Assembly (NCBI GenBank): GCA_017626405.1
Contig: JAGAIS010000001.1
Coordinates: 440,944-504,943 of the forward strand
Reading direction: 5' to 3'
Length of the DNA stretch: 64,000 nt
From: Bacilli bacterium
Lineage (GTDB): Bacteria > Bacillota_I > Bacilli_A > RF39 > UBA660
Position numbers and translations under genes: made by a program. The notes below the pieces were generated by a model. The model ran no database searches. It was not told the origin of the DNA and saw nothing but the letters and a program-made list of their open reading frames with translations. Shown here one piece after another: positions 1-8,651 of this stretch. Position 1 is the first letter of the stretch; each line of letters begins with the position of its first letter.

Positions 1-1
1 G

Positions 2-1138
2 TTAGTTTTGTCTATAGTATCTTTATTTTCCGCTAATGTATATGCCTTAGAAGATGAAAAAGAATATAAAGTTGAAGATTTAAGAGAATGTTTAGTAGGT
101 AATATACCTTGTGAATCTTATCTTGATTACAACAGTGATGGAAATGTAGACATTATCGATTTAATGGCTACGAGAAATACCATAGATGTCAATTTTGAAA
201 AACTCTTAAATACTGATCCTGGTTTTAAAGAATTACACAAATTTAGTCCAAATATAAAAAATGAAGAAGTAAAAAAAACTAGTCAGGCAATAGTTGTAAG
301 AAGTACAACTAAAAGGACGGCAATAAAAACAACGAGAGGAACAACTTTAAAAACAACAAGAGGAACGACGACAAAGCGAACGAGAACAACAACTTCAAGA
401 ACAACAAGAACGACAAATTTAAAAACAACTACTCTTAGAACGACAACTCAAAAAGCAACATATCAAGTTAATGTTGTAGCAAATAATGGAAAAGTAATTA
501 GTGATAGTGCGAAAACTGTTACATCAGGTTTAACAGCAAGTTTTGCATTTTCACCAAATACAGGATACATGTTCAGTTCAGTAAGCTGTACTAATGGAGC
601 GAGCGGTTCTTACACGAAAACTAGCAATACATTAAAAGTTGCAAATATTAAAAGTAATTCAACTTGTACAGTAAATTTTAAGCCAAGAAATGATATTAAA
701 ATATCTATTACTGGAACAAATGGAACCTACAGTCCTTCATATAAAATAGTAAGCTATGGAGGTTCGGCAAGTTTTATAATTAAACCAAGTAACGGGTATG
801 AAGTTGATAATGCAACTTGTACTAATTCATCATATTCATTAAGTGGAAATACTTTAAATGTATCCAATGTAACAAATGATTCTACTTGTACAGTAAAATA
901 TAAAGCTAAATACTATTCAGTAGTTGTTAAAGATACGATAACAAATAGAGTTCTTGATACTACATCAGTTCCATATAATTATGTGTATAAAGGTAGTTTC
1001 CAATTGAATCGTGATCGTGTATCAATGTATGTTAACGGTTCGAAAGTAACTTTATCAAAAACACAAATTAGTGATAATCTTTGGAGTTATAGTTTCTCAA
1101 GAAAAGTAACAACTGATTTAGAGATTGAATTTAGATAA
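2..1138 (+). CDS. Secreted dockerin-like/InlB-repeat-like surface protein (5' end cut by window)
   Basis: The reading frame is open to the left edge, so the true start lies outside. The first visible residues are hydrophobic and end in ...VYALEDE, which looks like the end of a signal peptide. Next comes one EF-hand-like dockerin half repeat (DYNSDGNVDIIDLM), then about 50 residues rich in Thr, Arg and Lys that look like an extended cell-wall or linker segment. Two related repeats of about 75 residues follow, each with a GYxxxxxxCTN and STCTVxxK pattern, as in bacterial InlB-B-like repeat domains. No sortase motif or membrane anchor is visible at the C-terminus. It probably sits at the cell surface. 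Similar Thr-rich linkers occur in the proteins at 24284 and 58973. The function is not known. Confidence 0.7.
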   Translation, partial: LVLSIVSLFSANVYALEDEKEYKVEDLRECLVGNIPCESYLDYNSDGNVDIIDLMATRNTIDVNFEKLLNTDPGFKELHKFSPNIKNEEVKKTSQAIVVRSTTKRTAIKTTRGTTLKTTRGTTTKRTRTTTSRTTRTTNLKTTTLRTTTQKATYQVNVVANNGKVISDSAKTVTSGLTASFAFSPNTGYMFSSVSCTNGASGSYTKTSNTLKVANIKSNSTCTVNFKPRNDIKISITGTNGTYSPSYKIVSYGGSASFIIKPSNGYEVDNATCTNSSYSLSGNTLNVSNVTNDSTCTVKYKAKYYSVVVKDTITNRVLDTTSVPYNYVYKGSFQLNRDRVSMYVNGSKVTLSKTQISDNLWSYSFSRKVTTDLEIEFR

Positions 1139-1141
1139 TCA

Positions 1142-1170
1142 TTGACAAAATATTTATAATCAAATATAAT
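1142..1170 (+). promoter_or_regulatory. Sigma-A-type promoter of the ileS T-box transcript
   Basis: TTGACA (1142-1147) and TATAAT (1165-1170) are separated by exactly 17 bp and lie just upstream of the T-box leader. A second TATAAT at 1155-1160 is too close to pair with this -35 box. Confidence 0.85.
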
Positions 1171-1179
1171 TTAATTTGT

Positions 1180-1396
1180 AAAGCAATTGATGAAGACGGC
1201 TTTTATTAATATCTTATAGAGAGTCTCTGGTTGGTGGAAAGAGATAAGAAATGGTAAGTAGCAAATCACTTCAGATGTGACTTGGGGATAAGCTAAGTAC
1301 GTTACTCGCGTTAAGAGAATAAGATGAATATACTTCATAAATTAAGGTGGTACCACGAATAAAATCGTCCTTATGTTTATGAAGTTTTTTTATTTA
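1180..1396 (+). promoter_or_regulatory. T-box riboswitch, isoleucine
   Basis: Full-length T-box leader ahead of ileS. The conserved T-box core AAGGTGGTACCACG is at 1344-1357. It lies inside a long terminator helix (about 1331-1388, closing with CTTCATAA and TTATGAAG) followed by a T-run. Stem I has the usual GATGAAGA start and AGAG and GGTTGGTG elements. The likely specifier is ATC (Ile) at 1265-1267, followed by A. Uncharged tRNA-Ile would stabilise the antiterminator and let ileS be transcribed. The family call is firm. The exact stem boundaries and the specifier were judged by eye. Confidence 0.9.
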
Positions 1397-1410
1397 GAAA
1401 GAGGGATAAT

Positions 1411-4400
1411 ATGAATAATTTTAAAGAACTAGATAAACGTAGTGTTCATGAAGTTGAAAGTTCAATCTTAGAAGATTGGAAAAAAATGGATTTGTTAAAT
1501 AAGACAATAGATTCGCGAAAAAAAGACTGGGTTTTCTATGATGGACCAATTTATGCTAACGCTAAACCTGGAATTCATCATGTATTAGCAAAGGCAATAA
1601 AAGATTCTTTTTGCAAATATAAAACAATGCAAGGATATCGAGTTTTAAGAAAAATTGGACTAGATACTCATGGTTTACCAATAGAAGTAAATGTTGAAAA
1701 AAAATTAGGCTTTAAATCAAAAGCCGATATTGAAGCATTTGGTGTCGAAAATTTTTGTAAAGAATGTAATAAAGCAACTGCATTAAATATTGATGAAATA
1801 AATAATGTAACTGATATGATGGGGCAATTAATTGATTGCGAGCATCCTTATGTTACATGTTCTAATGAATTTATTGAATCCGAATGGTGGATTATTAAAG
1901 AAATGGATAAAAAAGGACTTTTATATCATGGCAATAAAGTATTATGGTATTGTCCTCGTTGTGGAACAGAACTTTCACAAAATGAAGTTTCTCAAGGATA
2001 TGAAAATGTTTCTGTTAATACGGTTATTGTTCCATTAAAGAAGACTGATGAAGATGTGTATTTCCTTGCTTGGACAACAACTCCTTGGACTTTGATGGCA
2101 AATGTTGCTATATGTGTAAATCCTGATTTAACTTATATTAAAGCTGAATCTATGGGCTATAAATTTATTTTAGCAGAGAGTTTAGCAGATATGGTATTAG
2201 GTGAAGATTATAAAGTTTTAGATACATATAAAGGTGCTGATTTAGTTGGAATTAAATATGAACAATTAATGCCATTTGTAGAAGTTGAAGGAAAATGTCA
2301 TGAAGTTATTGCTGATGAATATGTTACTGCTGAAGATGGTACAGGTATCGTTCATATTGCTCCTGCATATGGTGCTGATGATAATCGTGTTTGTCAAGAA
2401 AATGGAATTGGTTTTGTAAATCCAGTAGGTTTAGATGGTTGCTATACATGTGGACCTTGGGAAGGTCGTTTAGTAACTGATCCAGAATTAGAAATTGATA
2501 TTATTAAATGGTTAAAAGAAAACGATAAATTATTTAAAAAGATAAAAATAACTCATGATTATCCACATTGTTGGAGATGTCATTCAGCATTGATAAGTTA
2601 TCCAAAACCAGCTTGGTATATTAAAACAACTGCTTATAAAGATAAGATAATTGAAGCAAATAAGAAAATTAATTGGTACCCAGAATATGTTGGTACCAAG
2701 AGATTCAGCAATTGGCTTGAAAATATGGTTGACTGGGGTATTTCTCGTAATCGTTATTGGGGATGTCCACTTCCTGTTTGGACTTGTGAATGTGGTCATA
2801 AACATGTAATTGGCTCACTAGACGAATTACAAGAAAATATCATCGAAGATATTGATGTACATAAAATGGAATTACATCGTCCATATGTTGATGATTTACA
2901 TATCAAATGTCCTGAATGTGGTAAAGTAATGGATCGTGTTAAAGATGTTTTAGATGTATGGTTTGATTCAGGTTCAATGCCATATGCTCAATTCCATTAT
3001 CCATTTGAAAATAAAGAGTTATTTGAATCGCAATTCCCAGCTGATTTTATTGCAGAAGGATTAGATCAAACTCGTGGTTGGTTCTACGTACTTTTAGTTA
3101 TCTCTACTATCATTTCTGGAGAATCAAGTTTTAAAAATGTTGTTGTTAATGATATGGTGTTAGATCAATATGGTAAAAAAATGAGTAAATCTACAGGTAA
3201 CGTAGTTGATCCAACAATAGCATTAAAAGAATATGGTGCTGATAATGTAAGATGGTATATGTTTTATGCATCTCCAGTATGGACACCACTTAAGTATGAT
3301 GAATCGGGAGTAAGAGAAGTACATTCTAAGTTCTTTAATCCATTTAAGAACACTTATTCTTTCTTCCAAACTTATGCTAATATTGATGAAATAGATACTG
3401 ATGAATGTAATATTCCTTATGAGGATAGAGAAGAAATCGATAAATGGCTATTGAGTAAATATAATAAATTAGTAAAAAATGTTACTGATTCTTATGAAAA
3501 ATATGATTTAAATGAAGTAGTAAGAAATATAACTTCATTTGTATCAGAAGATTTATCTAATTGGTATATTAGAAGAAATAGAAATAGATTCTGGAGTAGT
3601 GAACTTGATAATTCAAAGAAATCGGTTTATATAACTACTTATGAAGTATTAGTTGGATTGTGTAAGTTATGTGCACCAATTATTCCATATACTACTGAAG
3701 AAATATATAAGAATCTAACAGGAGAGGAATCTGTTCATTTAAGTGATTTCCCTAAATATGATGAGTCATTAATTAATGATGCTATTGAAGTTAAAATGGA
3801 TTTGGTTCGCGATTTAATTTCAACAGGACGTTATGTTAGGGAAGAGACTAAGATAAAAGTTCGTCAACCATTGAGTGAATGCTTTATTGATGGTAAGTAT
3901 GAAAGTATTTTAGGAGAATTAGTTAACTTAATAAGTGAAGAATTAAACGTTAAGAAAGTTGTGTATGTAGATGATCTATCTAAATACATGAATTTCAATA
4001 TTAAACCTAATTTTAAAGTATGTGGGGCTATGTTTGGTTCAAAGATGAAAGATTATCAAAATGCCTTATTAGATTTGACAAATGAAGATATCGATCTTGT
4101 ATTAAAGGGAGAAACTGTTACAATTGATTTTGATGGTGGCAGATTAGATATTACTCCTGATATGGTAGATGTTAGAATTGAATCTAAAGAAGGATTCGAT
4201 GTTGGAATGCAAAATAATAAATTTATCATTTTAAATACGGAATTGACAAGAGATTTAATTCTTGAAGGATTTGCTCGCGAAGTAATTTCTAAAGTTCAAA
4301 ATATTAGAAAGACAAAGAATTTAGATATTGCAGATAGAATTAAGTTATACTATGACGGAGATCTCGATATCTTAGAATCATTAGATAAATTCAAAGATTA

Positions 4401-4503
4401 TATTATGGAGGAAACATTGGCTACTGTTTATGAACATGAAAGCCGTGGAGAAACAGTAGATATCAATGGTCATGATGTAACATTGGATGTTGAAAAGATT
4501 TAA
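1411..4503 (+). CDS. ileS: Isoleucyl-tRNA synthetase, type 2 (IleRS2)
   Basis: Charges tRNA-Ile with isoleucine in the cytoplasm. At 1030 residues, with no C-terminal zinc finger extension, it fits the longer IleRS2 class rather than IleRS1 (about 920-940). The KMSKS loop is intact (residues 590-594). The zinc-binding CPRC/CWRC and CECG/CPEC pairs sit in the connective and catalytic regions. The class I signature normally read as HxGH is here G54-I55-H56-H57, the swapped GxHH form. In IleRS2 this variant has been linked with very high mupirocin resistance. The start follows GAGGG and sits directly downstream of the T-box. A terminator follows the stop. Function certain; resistance inferred. 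Confidence 0.97.
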   Translation: MNNFKELDKRSVHEVESSILEDWKKMDLLNKTIDSRKKDWVFYDGPIYANAKPGIHHVLAKAIKDSFCKYKTMQGYRVLRKIGLDTHGLPIEVNVEKKLGFKSKADIEAFGVENFCKECNKATALNIDEINNVTDMMGQLIDCEHPYVTCSNEFIESEWWIIKEMDKKGLLYHGNKVLWYCPRCGTELSQNEVSQGYENVSVNTVIVPLKKTDEDVYFLAWTTTPWTLMANVAICVNPDLTYIKAESMGYKFILAESLADMVLGEDYKVLDTYKGADLVGIKYEQLMPFVEVEGKCHEVIADEYVTAEDGTGIVHIAPAYGADDNRVCQENGIGFVNPVGLDGCYTCGPWEGRLVTDPELEIDIIKWLKENDKLFKKIKITHDYPHCWRCHSALISYPKPAWYIKTTAYKDKIIEANKKINWYPEYVGTKRFSNWLENMVDWGISRNRYWGCPLPVWTCECGHKHVIGSLDELQENIIEDIDVHKMELHRPYVDDLHIKCPECGKVMDRVKDVLDVWFDSGSMPYAQFHYPFENKELFESQFPADFIAEGLDQTRGWFYVLLVISTIISGESSFKNVVVNDMVLDQYGKKMSKSTGNVVDPTIALKEYGADNVRWYMFYASPVWTPLKYDESGVREVHSKFFNPFKNTYSFFQTYANIDEIDTDECNIPYEDREEIDKWLLSKYNKLVKNVTDSYEKYDLNEVVRNITSFVSEDLSNWYIRRNRNRFWSSELDNSKKSVYITTYEVLVGLCKLCAPIIPYTTEEIYKNLTGEESVHLSDFPKYDESLINDAIEVKMDLVRDLISTGRYVREETKIKVRQPLSECFIDGKYESILGELVNLISEELNVKKVVYVDDLSKYMNFNIKPNFKVCGAMFGSKMKDYQNALLDLTNEDIDLVLKGETVTIDFDGGRLDITPDMVDVRIESKEGFDVGMQNNKFIILNTELTRDLILEGFAREVISKVQNIRKTKNLDIADRIKLYYDGDLDILESLDKFKDYIMEETLATVYEHESRGETVDINGHDVTLDVEKI

Positions 4504-4518
4504 TTTAATGTATTATTA

Positions 4519-4551
4519 AAGAAAGATTAAGATTAATCTTTCTTTTTCTTT
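4519..4551 (+). terminator. Rho-independent terminator after ileS
   Basis: GAAAGATTAA (4521-4530) pairs with TTAATCTTTC (4533-4542), and a T-rich tail follows. Confidence 0.8.
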
Positions 4552-4602
4552 AAAAACACGCGTGAATATGATATAATTTTTTATAGAATAGGAAGGCTTA
4601 AT

Positions 4603-5130
4603 ATGATGGAATTTGATGAACTAACAACTTTACTTTATCAAGAAAACATAAATTGGGTCTATTCAATTATAAAAGAACTGGATGCAAAAGGAATAGAGAA
4701 GAAGGAAAAGTTTATAGCTGATCCATATGTTTTCAATAATGTAGTAGTTCTTGGTTACTATTTTTTAAATCTATATATTGTAAGTAATATCAATAATTAT
4801 TCAGTAGATGATGCCAATTTGATAATGACTTCTATAATTACGGGAGCATCAACTTATAATCAAGTTAAGTTAGAGAGTATCTATAAGAAAAAAATAGATT
4901 TATCTCAGTTAGTTGAACAATATAATTCAGTCGTAAAAAAGACAAAGGCCTATGCCCCTAATGATGGATTAAAGGCTCGAATTGTAGCTGTAGATGAAAT
5001 ATATCGAAGAATATATGATAAGTTCAATAAAAGACATTTTAATATATTTATTAAAATATTTATGGCTTCTTTTAAAGAATATGAAAAGTCTGCTAGTATT
5101 GTAATAGATAACTATTTAAAGCAAAGGTAG
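4603..5130 (+). CDS. Hypothetical cytosolic protein, 175 aa
   Basis: I do not recognise this family. The protein is mostly helical in appearance, has no signal peptide, and carries only a weakly hydrophobic central stretch (VVVLGYYFLNLYIV) that could be a buried helix. It has a basic C-terminal third. AGGAAGG precedes the ATG with good spacing; a second ATG follows directly, so either could start. A TATAAT-like box at about 4572 gives it its own promoter after the ileS terminator. The next gene starts 7 bp after its stop, so the two are probably cotranscribed and may act together. Confidence 0.6.
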   Translation: MMEFDELTTLLYQENINWVYSIIKELDAKGIEKKEKFIADPYVFNNVVVLGYYFLNLYIVSNINNYSVDDANLIMTSIITGASTYNQVKLESIYKKKIDLSQLVEQYNSVVKKTKAYAPNDGLKARIVAVDEIYRRIYDKFNKRHFNIFIKIFMASFKEYEKSASIVIDNYLKQR

Positions 5131-5137
5131 TGATAAC

Positions 5138-5602
5138 ATGAAGAACGAAAAGATTAAACAAGTATTTACGGCTATTAAGGATAATGGTTTAGATGCTTTT
5201 GATGATGAATCATTAGCTAAATTGCTTTCAATTCTAAGTCCCCAAGAACTTGATGAATTTGAGAGTACTTGTTATCAAGAATTAGAGGGAATAGATGCAA
5301 GTGTTAGAATTATGAATATTAGACCCTTAGTAGAAGTATTAATTAATACTGAACTATATCGTATTAGAACTAGTCCAGTATATGATTTATATATTGATTC
5401 GCTTAAGAATGGAACTTACTATGAACTATTTAAAAAATTAAAAGTTGAAGAACTTGCCGATTTAAAAAAATATATAAGTTATACAGTTCAAGCTGGTAAT
5501 CCAACAAATGAATCGGGAACAAAAAAAATAATCAATTTAATTACTAAGGAAATCAAGGCAAGAGATCAATCGCGTAAACCTAGATTTGAAGAAACTTTTT
5601 AG
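5138..5602 (+). CDS. Hypothetical cytosolic protein, 154 aa
   Basis: Not recognised. Highly charged, soluble, probably all-helical protein without signal peptide or membrane segment. It contains acidic N-terminal stretches (DDESLAKLL, PQELDEFES) and a Lys-rich C-terminal half. It sits 7 bp downstream of the 175-aa gene, so the two likely form a two-gene operon. It ends shortly before a bidirectional terminator shared with the convergent rpsD gene. Codon use is like the neighbouring core genes, with no sign of recent transfer. Confidence 0.6.
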   Translation: MKNEKIKQVFTAIKDNGLDAFDDESLAKLLSILSPQELDEFESTCYQELEGIDASVRIMNIRPLVEVLINTELYRIRTSPVYDLYIDSLKNGTYYELFKKLKVEELADLKKYISYTVQAGNPTNESGTKKIINLITKEIKARDQSRKPRFEETF

Positions 5603-5634
5603 TTTCTTTTTTTATTGATAATTTTTGACAATAA

Positions 5635-5662
5635 AAAAATCACTTGTGTAAGTGATTTTTTA
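5635..5662. terminator. Bidirectional terminator between the 154-aa gene and rpsD
   Basis: AAAAATCACTT (5635-5645) and AAGTGATTTTT (5650-5660) form an 11-bp stem around a GTGT loop. T-runs are present on both strands. Confidence 0.85.
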
Positions 5663-6265
5663 TTATCTGTTGTAGAATTCAACTACTAGTGATTCGTTAA
5701 TTTCAGCATTTAATTCAGCTCTTTCAGGATATCTAACATAAGTTCCTGTCATCTTCTTATCATCAAATTCAACAAATGCAGGTTTAGAAACCTTTGCTTC
5801 AAGAGAAGCTCTAATTGCTGGATGTTCTAATGATGATTCTTTAACACTGATAACATCACCAGGTTTACATTGGTATGAAGGAATATCTACCTTTTTACCA
5901 TTAACTAAGATATGTCCATGGTTAACTAATTGACGAGAACCTCTTCTTGTATTAGCAAGTCCCATTCTATAAACTAAGTTATCTAATCTAGATTCAAGTA
6001 GTTTTAAGAAGTTTTCACCATGAATACCTGACATTTTAGATGCTTTATCAAATAAACGTCTAAATTGTTTTTCATTTAATCCATACATAAATCTAATTTT
6101 TTGTTTTTCTTGTAATTGGATACCATATTCAGAAACTTTCTTTCTCATACCAGCTCCATGTTGTCCTGGAGCATAAGGTCTTTTTGCTATTTCTTTTCCA
6201 TTTTCTAATGTAGAAAAACCTAAACGTCTAGATTTTTTGTATGCTGGACCAGTATATCTTGCCAT
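5663..6265 (-). CDS. rpsD: 30S ribosomal protein S4
   Basis: Primary 16S rRNA-binding protein that nucleates small-subunit assembly. At 200 residues it is the usual length. The N-terminal domain carries the MARYTGP and GxGRKLG-like start ([14 protein letters not shown]). The S4 RNA-binding domain covers about residues 90-155, with [23 protein letters not shown] and [23 protein letters not shown] precedes the ATG. The gene stands alone, as in Bacilli, behind a long leader with strong secondary structure (6266-6420), which fits translational or transcriptional autoregulation by S4. Function certain. Confidence 0.98.
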   Translation of the reverse strand: MARYTGPAYKKSRRLGFSTLENGKEIAKRPYAPGQHGAGMRKKVSEYGIQLQEKQKIRFMYGLNEKQFRRLFDKASKMSGIHGENFLKLLESRLDNLVYRMGLANTRRGSRQLVNHGHILVNGKKVDIPSYQCKPGDVISVKESSLEHPAIRASLEAKVSKPAFVEFDDKKMTGTYVRYPERAELNAEINESLVVEFYNR

Positions 6266-6420
6266 AATTTTTCTCCTTTCTTCTATTTCACGAGTAAAGG
6301 ATAATCATAACTTTTTAGTTAGGGTGTTTAATTATCTTTCCCTTAGGCAGTTTAAGTTACTAGAACTATTTCAATTAAACACATTAATTAAAGGTTATGA
6401 TGCTGCCAATAACTTCGCAA
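6266..6420 (-). promoter_or_regulatory. Structured rpsD leader, candidate S4 autoregulatory RNA
   Basis: The roughly 150-nt untranslated leader contains two nested long-range pairings. In plus-strand coordinates, GTGTTTAATT (6324-6333) pairs with AATTAAACAC (6373-6382), and CATAAC (6306-6311) pairs with GTTATG (6394-6399). The inner region encloses a further possible hairpin (CCTAAGGG). Firmicute rpsD genes are known to carry S4-binding leaders, so autoregulation is the natural reading. The pairings are seen directly; binding by S4 is inferred. Confidence 0.65.
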
Positions 6421-6425
6421 TTAGT

Positions 6426-6454
6426 AATATACACTAATTATATGCAAAAGTCAA
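6426..6454 (-). promoter_or_regulatory. rpsD promoter
   Basis: On the minus strand, TTGACT (6449-6454) and TATATT (6426-6431) are separated by 17 bp, directly ahead of the structured rpsD leader. Confidence 0.75.
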
Positions 6455-6526
6455 TGTATTAGAAGATTATTTTGGCATTCTATAATTGAATTTTCGCAAT
6501 TTTTTTGCTACTTTTTGTCGAAACTA

Positions 6527-6554
6527 TTGAATTGCAAAAAATAATGTGTATTAT
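6527..6554 (+). promoter_or_regulatory. Promoter of the small-peptide transcript
   Basis: TTGAAT (6527-6532) and TATTAT (6549-6554) have a 16-bp spacer and a TGTG extended -10. A start at about 6562 would place GAGAAGCAAG at the RNA 5' end. Confidence 0.5.
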
Positions 6555-6562
6555 AAATCTCC

Positions 6563-6799
6563 GAGAAGCAAGATGTGCGCTTATCATTTCTTTTTCCTCA
6601 AGGACTATTAAACTTTTCAGGGGGTAGTAGAAAGAAGTGATGTTATGAAAAATAATACTTTAATTAAGTTATTATTTATTATAATATTTATTTTACTTTA
6701 TATCATTATAATTTAGAATAAAAAAAGCGCCTTTTCTTTATTGAAAAGGTGCAAAACACATAAGTGGTAAGCATTAGTCCTTAAAGGAACTTGCTTCTC
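6563..6799 (+). repeat. Long-range inverted repeat flanking the small-peptide gene
   Basis: GAGAAGCAAG (6563-6572) is inverted as CTTGCTTCTC (6790-6799). AAGGACTA (6600-6607) is inverted as TAGTCCTT (6775-6782). A transcript through the whole block could pair its 5' and 3' ends. Equally, convergent transcripts from both sides would carry identical 5' sequences. Confidence 0.7.
6645..6716 (+). CDS. 23-residue hydrophobic peptide, possible type I toxin
   Basis: Short frame encoding a Met-Lys-Asn-Asn start, one internal Lys, then an almost pure Ile/Leu/Phe transmembrane helix ending in four Ile. AAGAAGTGAT lies 4-13 nt upstream and could be the ribosome site. The size, single helix and surrounding inverted repeats and antisense promoter resemble type I toxin-antitoxin loci, where a membrane peptide is silenced by antisense RNA. 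The peptide does not match a toxin family I can name. It could also be a regulatory leader peptide or a chance frame in AT-rich DNA. Confidence 0.4.
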   Translation: MKNNTLIKLLFIIIFILLYIIII

Positions 6800-6800
6800 A
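6720..6800 (-). ncRNA. Candidate antisense RNA opposite the small-peptide transcript
   Basis: On the minus strand, TTGCAT (6832-6837) and TATAAT (6808-6813) have an 18-bp spacer. A start near 6800 gives an RNA beginning GTGAGAAGCAAG. It would end at a hairpin (GCACCTTTTC/GAAAAGGCGC, 6727-6752) that is followed by a T-run only on this strand. The result is a compact RNA of about 75-80 nt with its own promoter and terminator, convergent to the peptide gene. Confidence 0.5.
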
Positions 6801-6890
6801 CAATTAAATTATATACTAGAATTATTAATGTATGCAAGTATTATTTACTTATAATTAAAATTAGATTATAATTTAGTTAGAATTTGTGTG

Positions 6891-8447
6891 ATGAAAATGA
6901 AAATATTTAAAAAAATTGATGAAAATAAATTAATGTTTTTTATTTTATTAATAGGTATTTTAGTTAGAGTAATTGGTATTGGTGCTATGCCTAATGGTTT
7001 AAATTGTGATGAGGCATCAGCAGGGTATGAGGCTTATTCCATTTTAAACTATGGAATTGATCGCAATGGTAATTTTTTGCCGGTATTTTTAGTTGCTTGG
7101 GGTAGTGGACAAAATGCACTGCTTACATATTTAATAATTCCCTTTGTTAAAGTAATGGGATTAAATGTATTAAGTGTAAGACTTCCAATGGCAATTATCA
7201 GTTCAATATCTCTAATTATTATGTATAAACTTTTAAATAAAATTGGCAATAAGAAATTAGCAATTATTGGTTTATTATTGTTAGCAATATCTCCATGGCA
7301 TATTATGAAGAGTAGATGGGGATTGGAATCTAATCTATTTCCCGATTTAATCTTAATGTTTGTTTATTTACTTATTAGTGGTTTAGAGAATAAGAACAAA
7401 TTACTATATTATAGTTCATTTATTATAGCAGGTATAAGTGCTTATTCTTATGGTACTAGTTATTATTTTTTACCGGTATTTATCATACCTTTACTTATAA
7501 TATTAATTAAGAAAAAATATATTAAGCTTGGAAGTGCTGTTATATCTTTAGGAATTGTTGGAATTGTGTCTTCACCTATCGTTTTATATGTCTTAATTAA
7601 TACTTTAGGACTAAGTCAGATAAATTTGCCATTTATGACTATTCCTGTACTAGAAGTAAATCGATATGAGAGTATTACTTCAATTTTCTCAAGTGAATTT
7701 GTATTGATGAGTATTAAAAATATTTTAAAGTGTCTAAGTATTCTAGTTTTTCAATCTGATAATTTACCATGGAATAATATATTCCCTTATGGAATTATAT
7801 ATCTTCCATCGATTGTATTTACATTTATTGGAATAATAAATTCATTTAGAAAAAATAAATCATTTAAATTAAAATATAATTATCTATTTAATATTTGGTT
7901 CATTGTATCACTCATATTATCTTTAATAGTTCCGCCAAATATTAATCGTTTAAATATTCTTATGATACCAATTATTATTTATACAATAGAAGGTATATAT
8001 ATTGTTTTTAAACTTGTTAATAATAAAAAGAAAGTTGGAATTATATTTACTTTAATGTATTTAACAATGTTTATATTATTCTTAACTCAATATGCAAGTC
8101 AAGATTATAACAAATTTAGTACATTTGAGTCAGGTTTAGAGAGTCCGATAAAATATGTTAAGAATAAGAGTAAAGATATCTATATAACAAAGAATATAAA
8201 AATGCCTTATATATATGTTTTATTCTATTCAGAATACAATACTTTAGATTTTGTTAAAACAGTGAAGTACGAAAATGAAGGTGCAGCTTTTGAAAAAGTA
8301 AAATCTTTTGGAAAATATCATTTTGAAAATATAAGAGAACTAAAGAGTAATTCCATTTATATAATAGAAAAAAAGAATAAAGATAAATATAATTTAGATG
8401 ATTATAAGATAACTATTTTTGATAATTATGTAGTTATTGAAACATAA
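6891..8447 (+). CDS. GT-C-fold membrane glycosyltransferase (PMT/ArnT-like)
   Basis: About 518 residues with roughly 10-12 hydrophobic segments. The first luminal/extracellular loop after TM1 contains the acidic LNCDEASAGYEA motif, at the place where the catalytic Asp of GT39/GT83-like polyprenyl-phosphate-sugar transferases sits. The C-terminal 100 residues form a soluble, non-membrane domain. Such enzymes move a sugar from a lipid carrier to a protein or cell-wall glycopolymer outside the membrane; the acceptor cannot be told from here. A TATAAT at 6867-6872 lies only about 20 nt upstream of the ATG, so the leader is very short and no clear Shine-Dalgarno is seen. Start codons at 6888 (GTG), 6891 and 6897 are all possible. 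Monocistronic, ending before a terminator. Confidence 0.75.
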   Translation: MKMKIFKKIDENKLMFFILLIGILVRVIGIGAMPNGLNCDEASAGYEAYSILNYGIDRNGNFLPVFLVAWGSGQNALLTYLIIPFVKVMGLNVLSVRLPMAIISSISLIIMYKLLNKIGNKKLAIIGLLLLAISPWHIMKSRWGLESNLFPDLILMFVYLLISGLENKNKLLYYSSFIIAGISAYSYGTSYYFLPVFIIPLLIILIKKKYIKLGSAVISLGIVGIVSSPIVLYVLINTLGLSQINLPFMTIPVLEVNRYESITSIFSSEFVLMSIKNILKCLSILVFQSDNLPWNNIFPYGIIYLPSIVFTFIGIINSFRKNKSFKLKYNYLFNIWFIVSLILSLIVPPNINRLNILMIPIIIYTIEGIYIVFKLVNNKKKVGIIFTLMYLTMFILFLTQYASQDYNKFSTFESGLESPIKYVKNKSKDIYITKNIKMPYIYVLFYSEYNTLDFVKTVKYENEGAAFEKVKSFGKYHFENIRELKSNSIYIIEKKNKDKYNLDDYKITIFDNYVVIET

Positions 8448-8498
8448 AATAATCTCAATAAAAAAGCAAATGTGAAAAATATTCACACTCAAAAAGTA

Positions 8499-8531
8499 GG
8501 ATGTTCCAAAATGGAACAACCCATTTTTTTT
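8499..8531 (+). terminator. Terminator after the glycosyltransferase gene
   Basis: GTTCC (8503-8507) pairs with GGAAC (8513-8517), and a run of eight T follows. A second small hairpin, GTGAA/TTCAC (8472-8485), lies just upstream. Confidence 0.7.
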
Positions 8532-8651
8532 AATTTGTGCTATATTGAAATTGAACGAAGTTACTAATAATCGTAGTTCATTTTATTGAGGTTATAAGAA
8601 AGTATTAAAACTATTTTCTTATATAAATTTATAAAGAAAGGAGGAAATTTA

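Noticed and set aside
6237..6437. Plus-strand frame opposite the rpsD leader
   Set aside because: It overlaps the rpsD start and the structured leader, and has no ribosome site.
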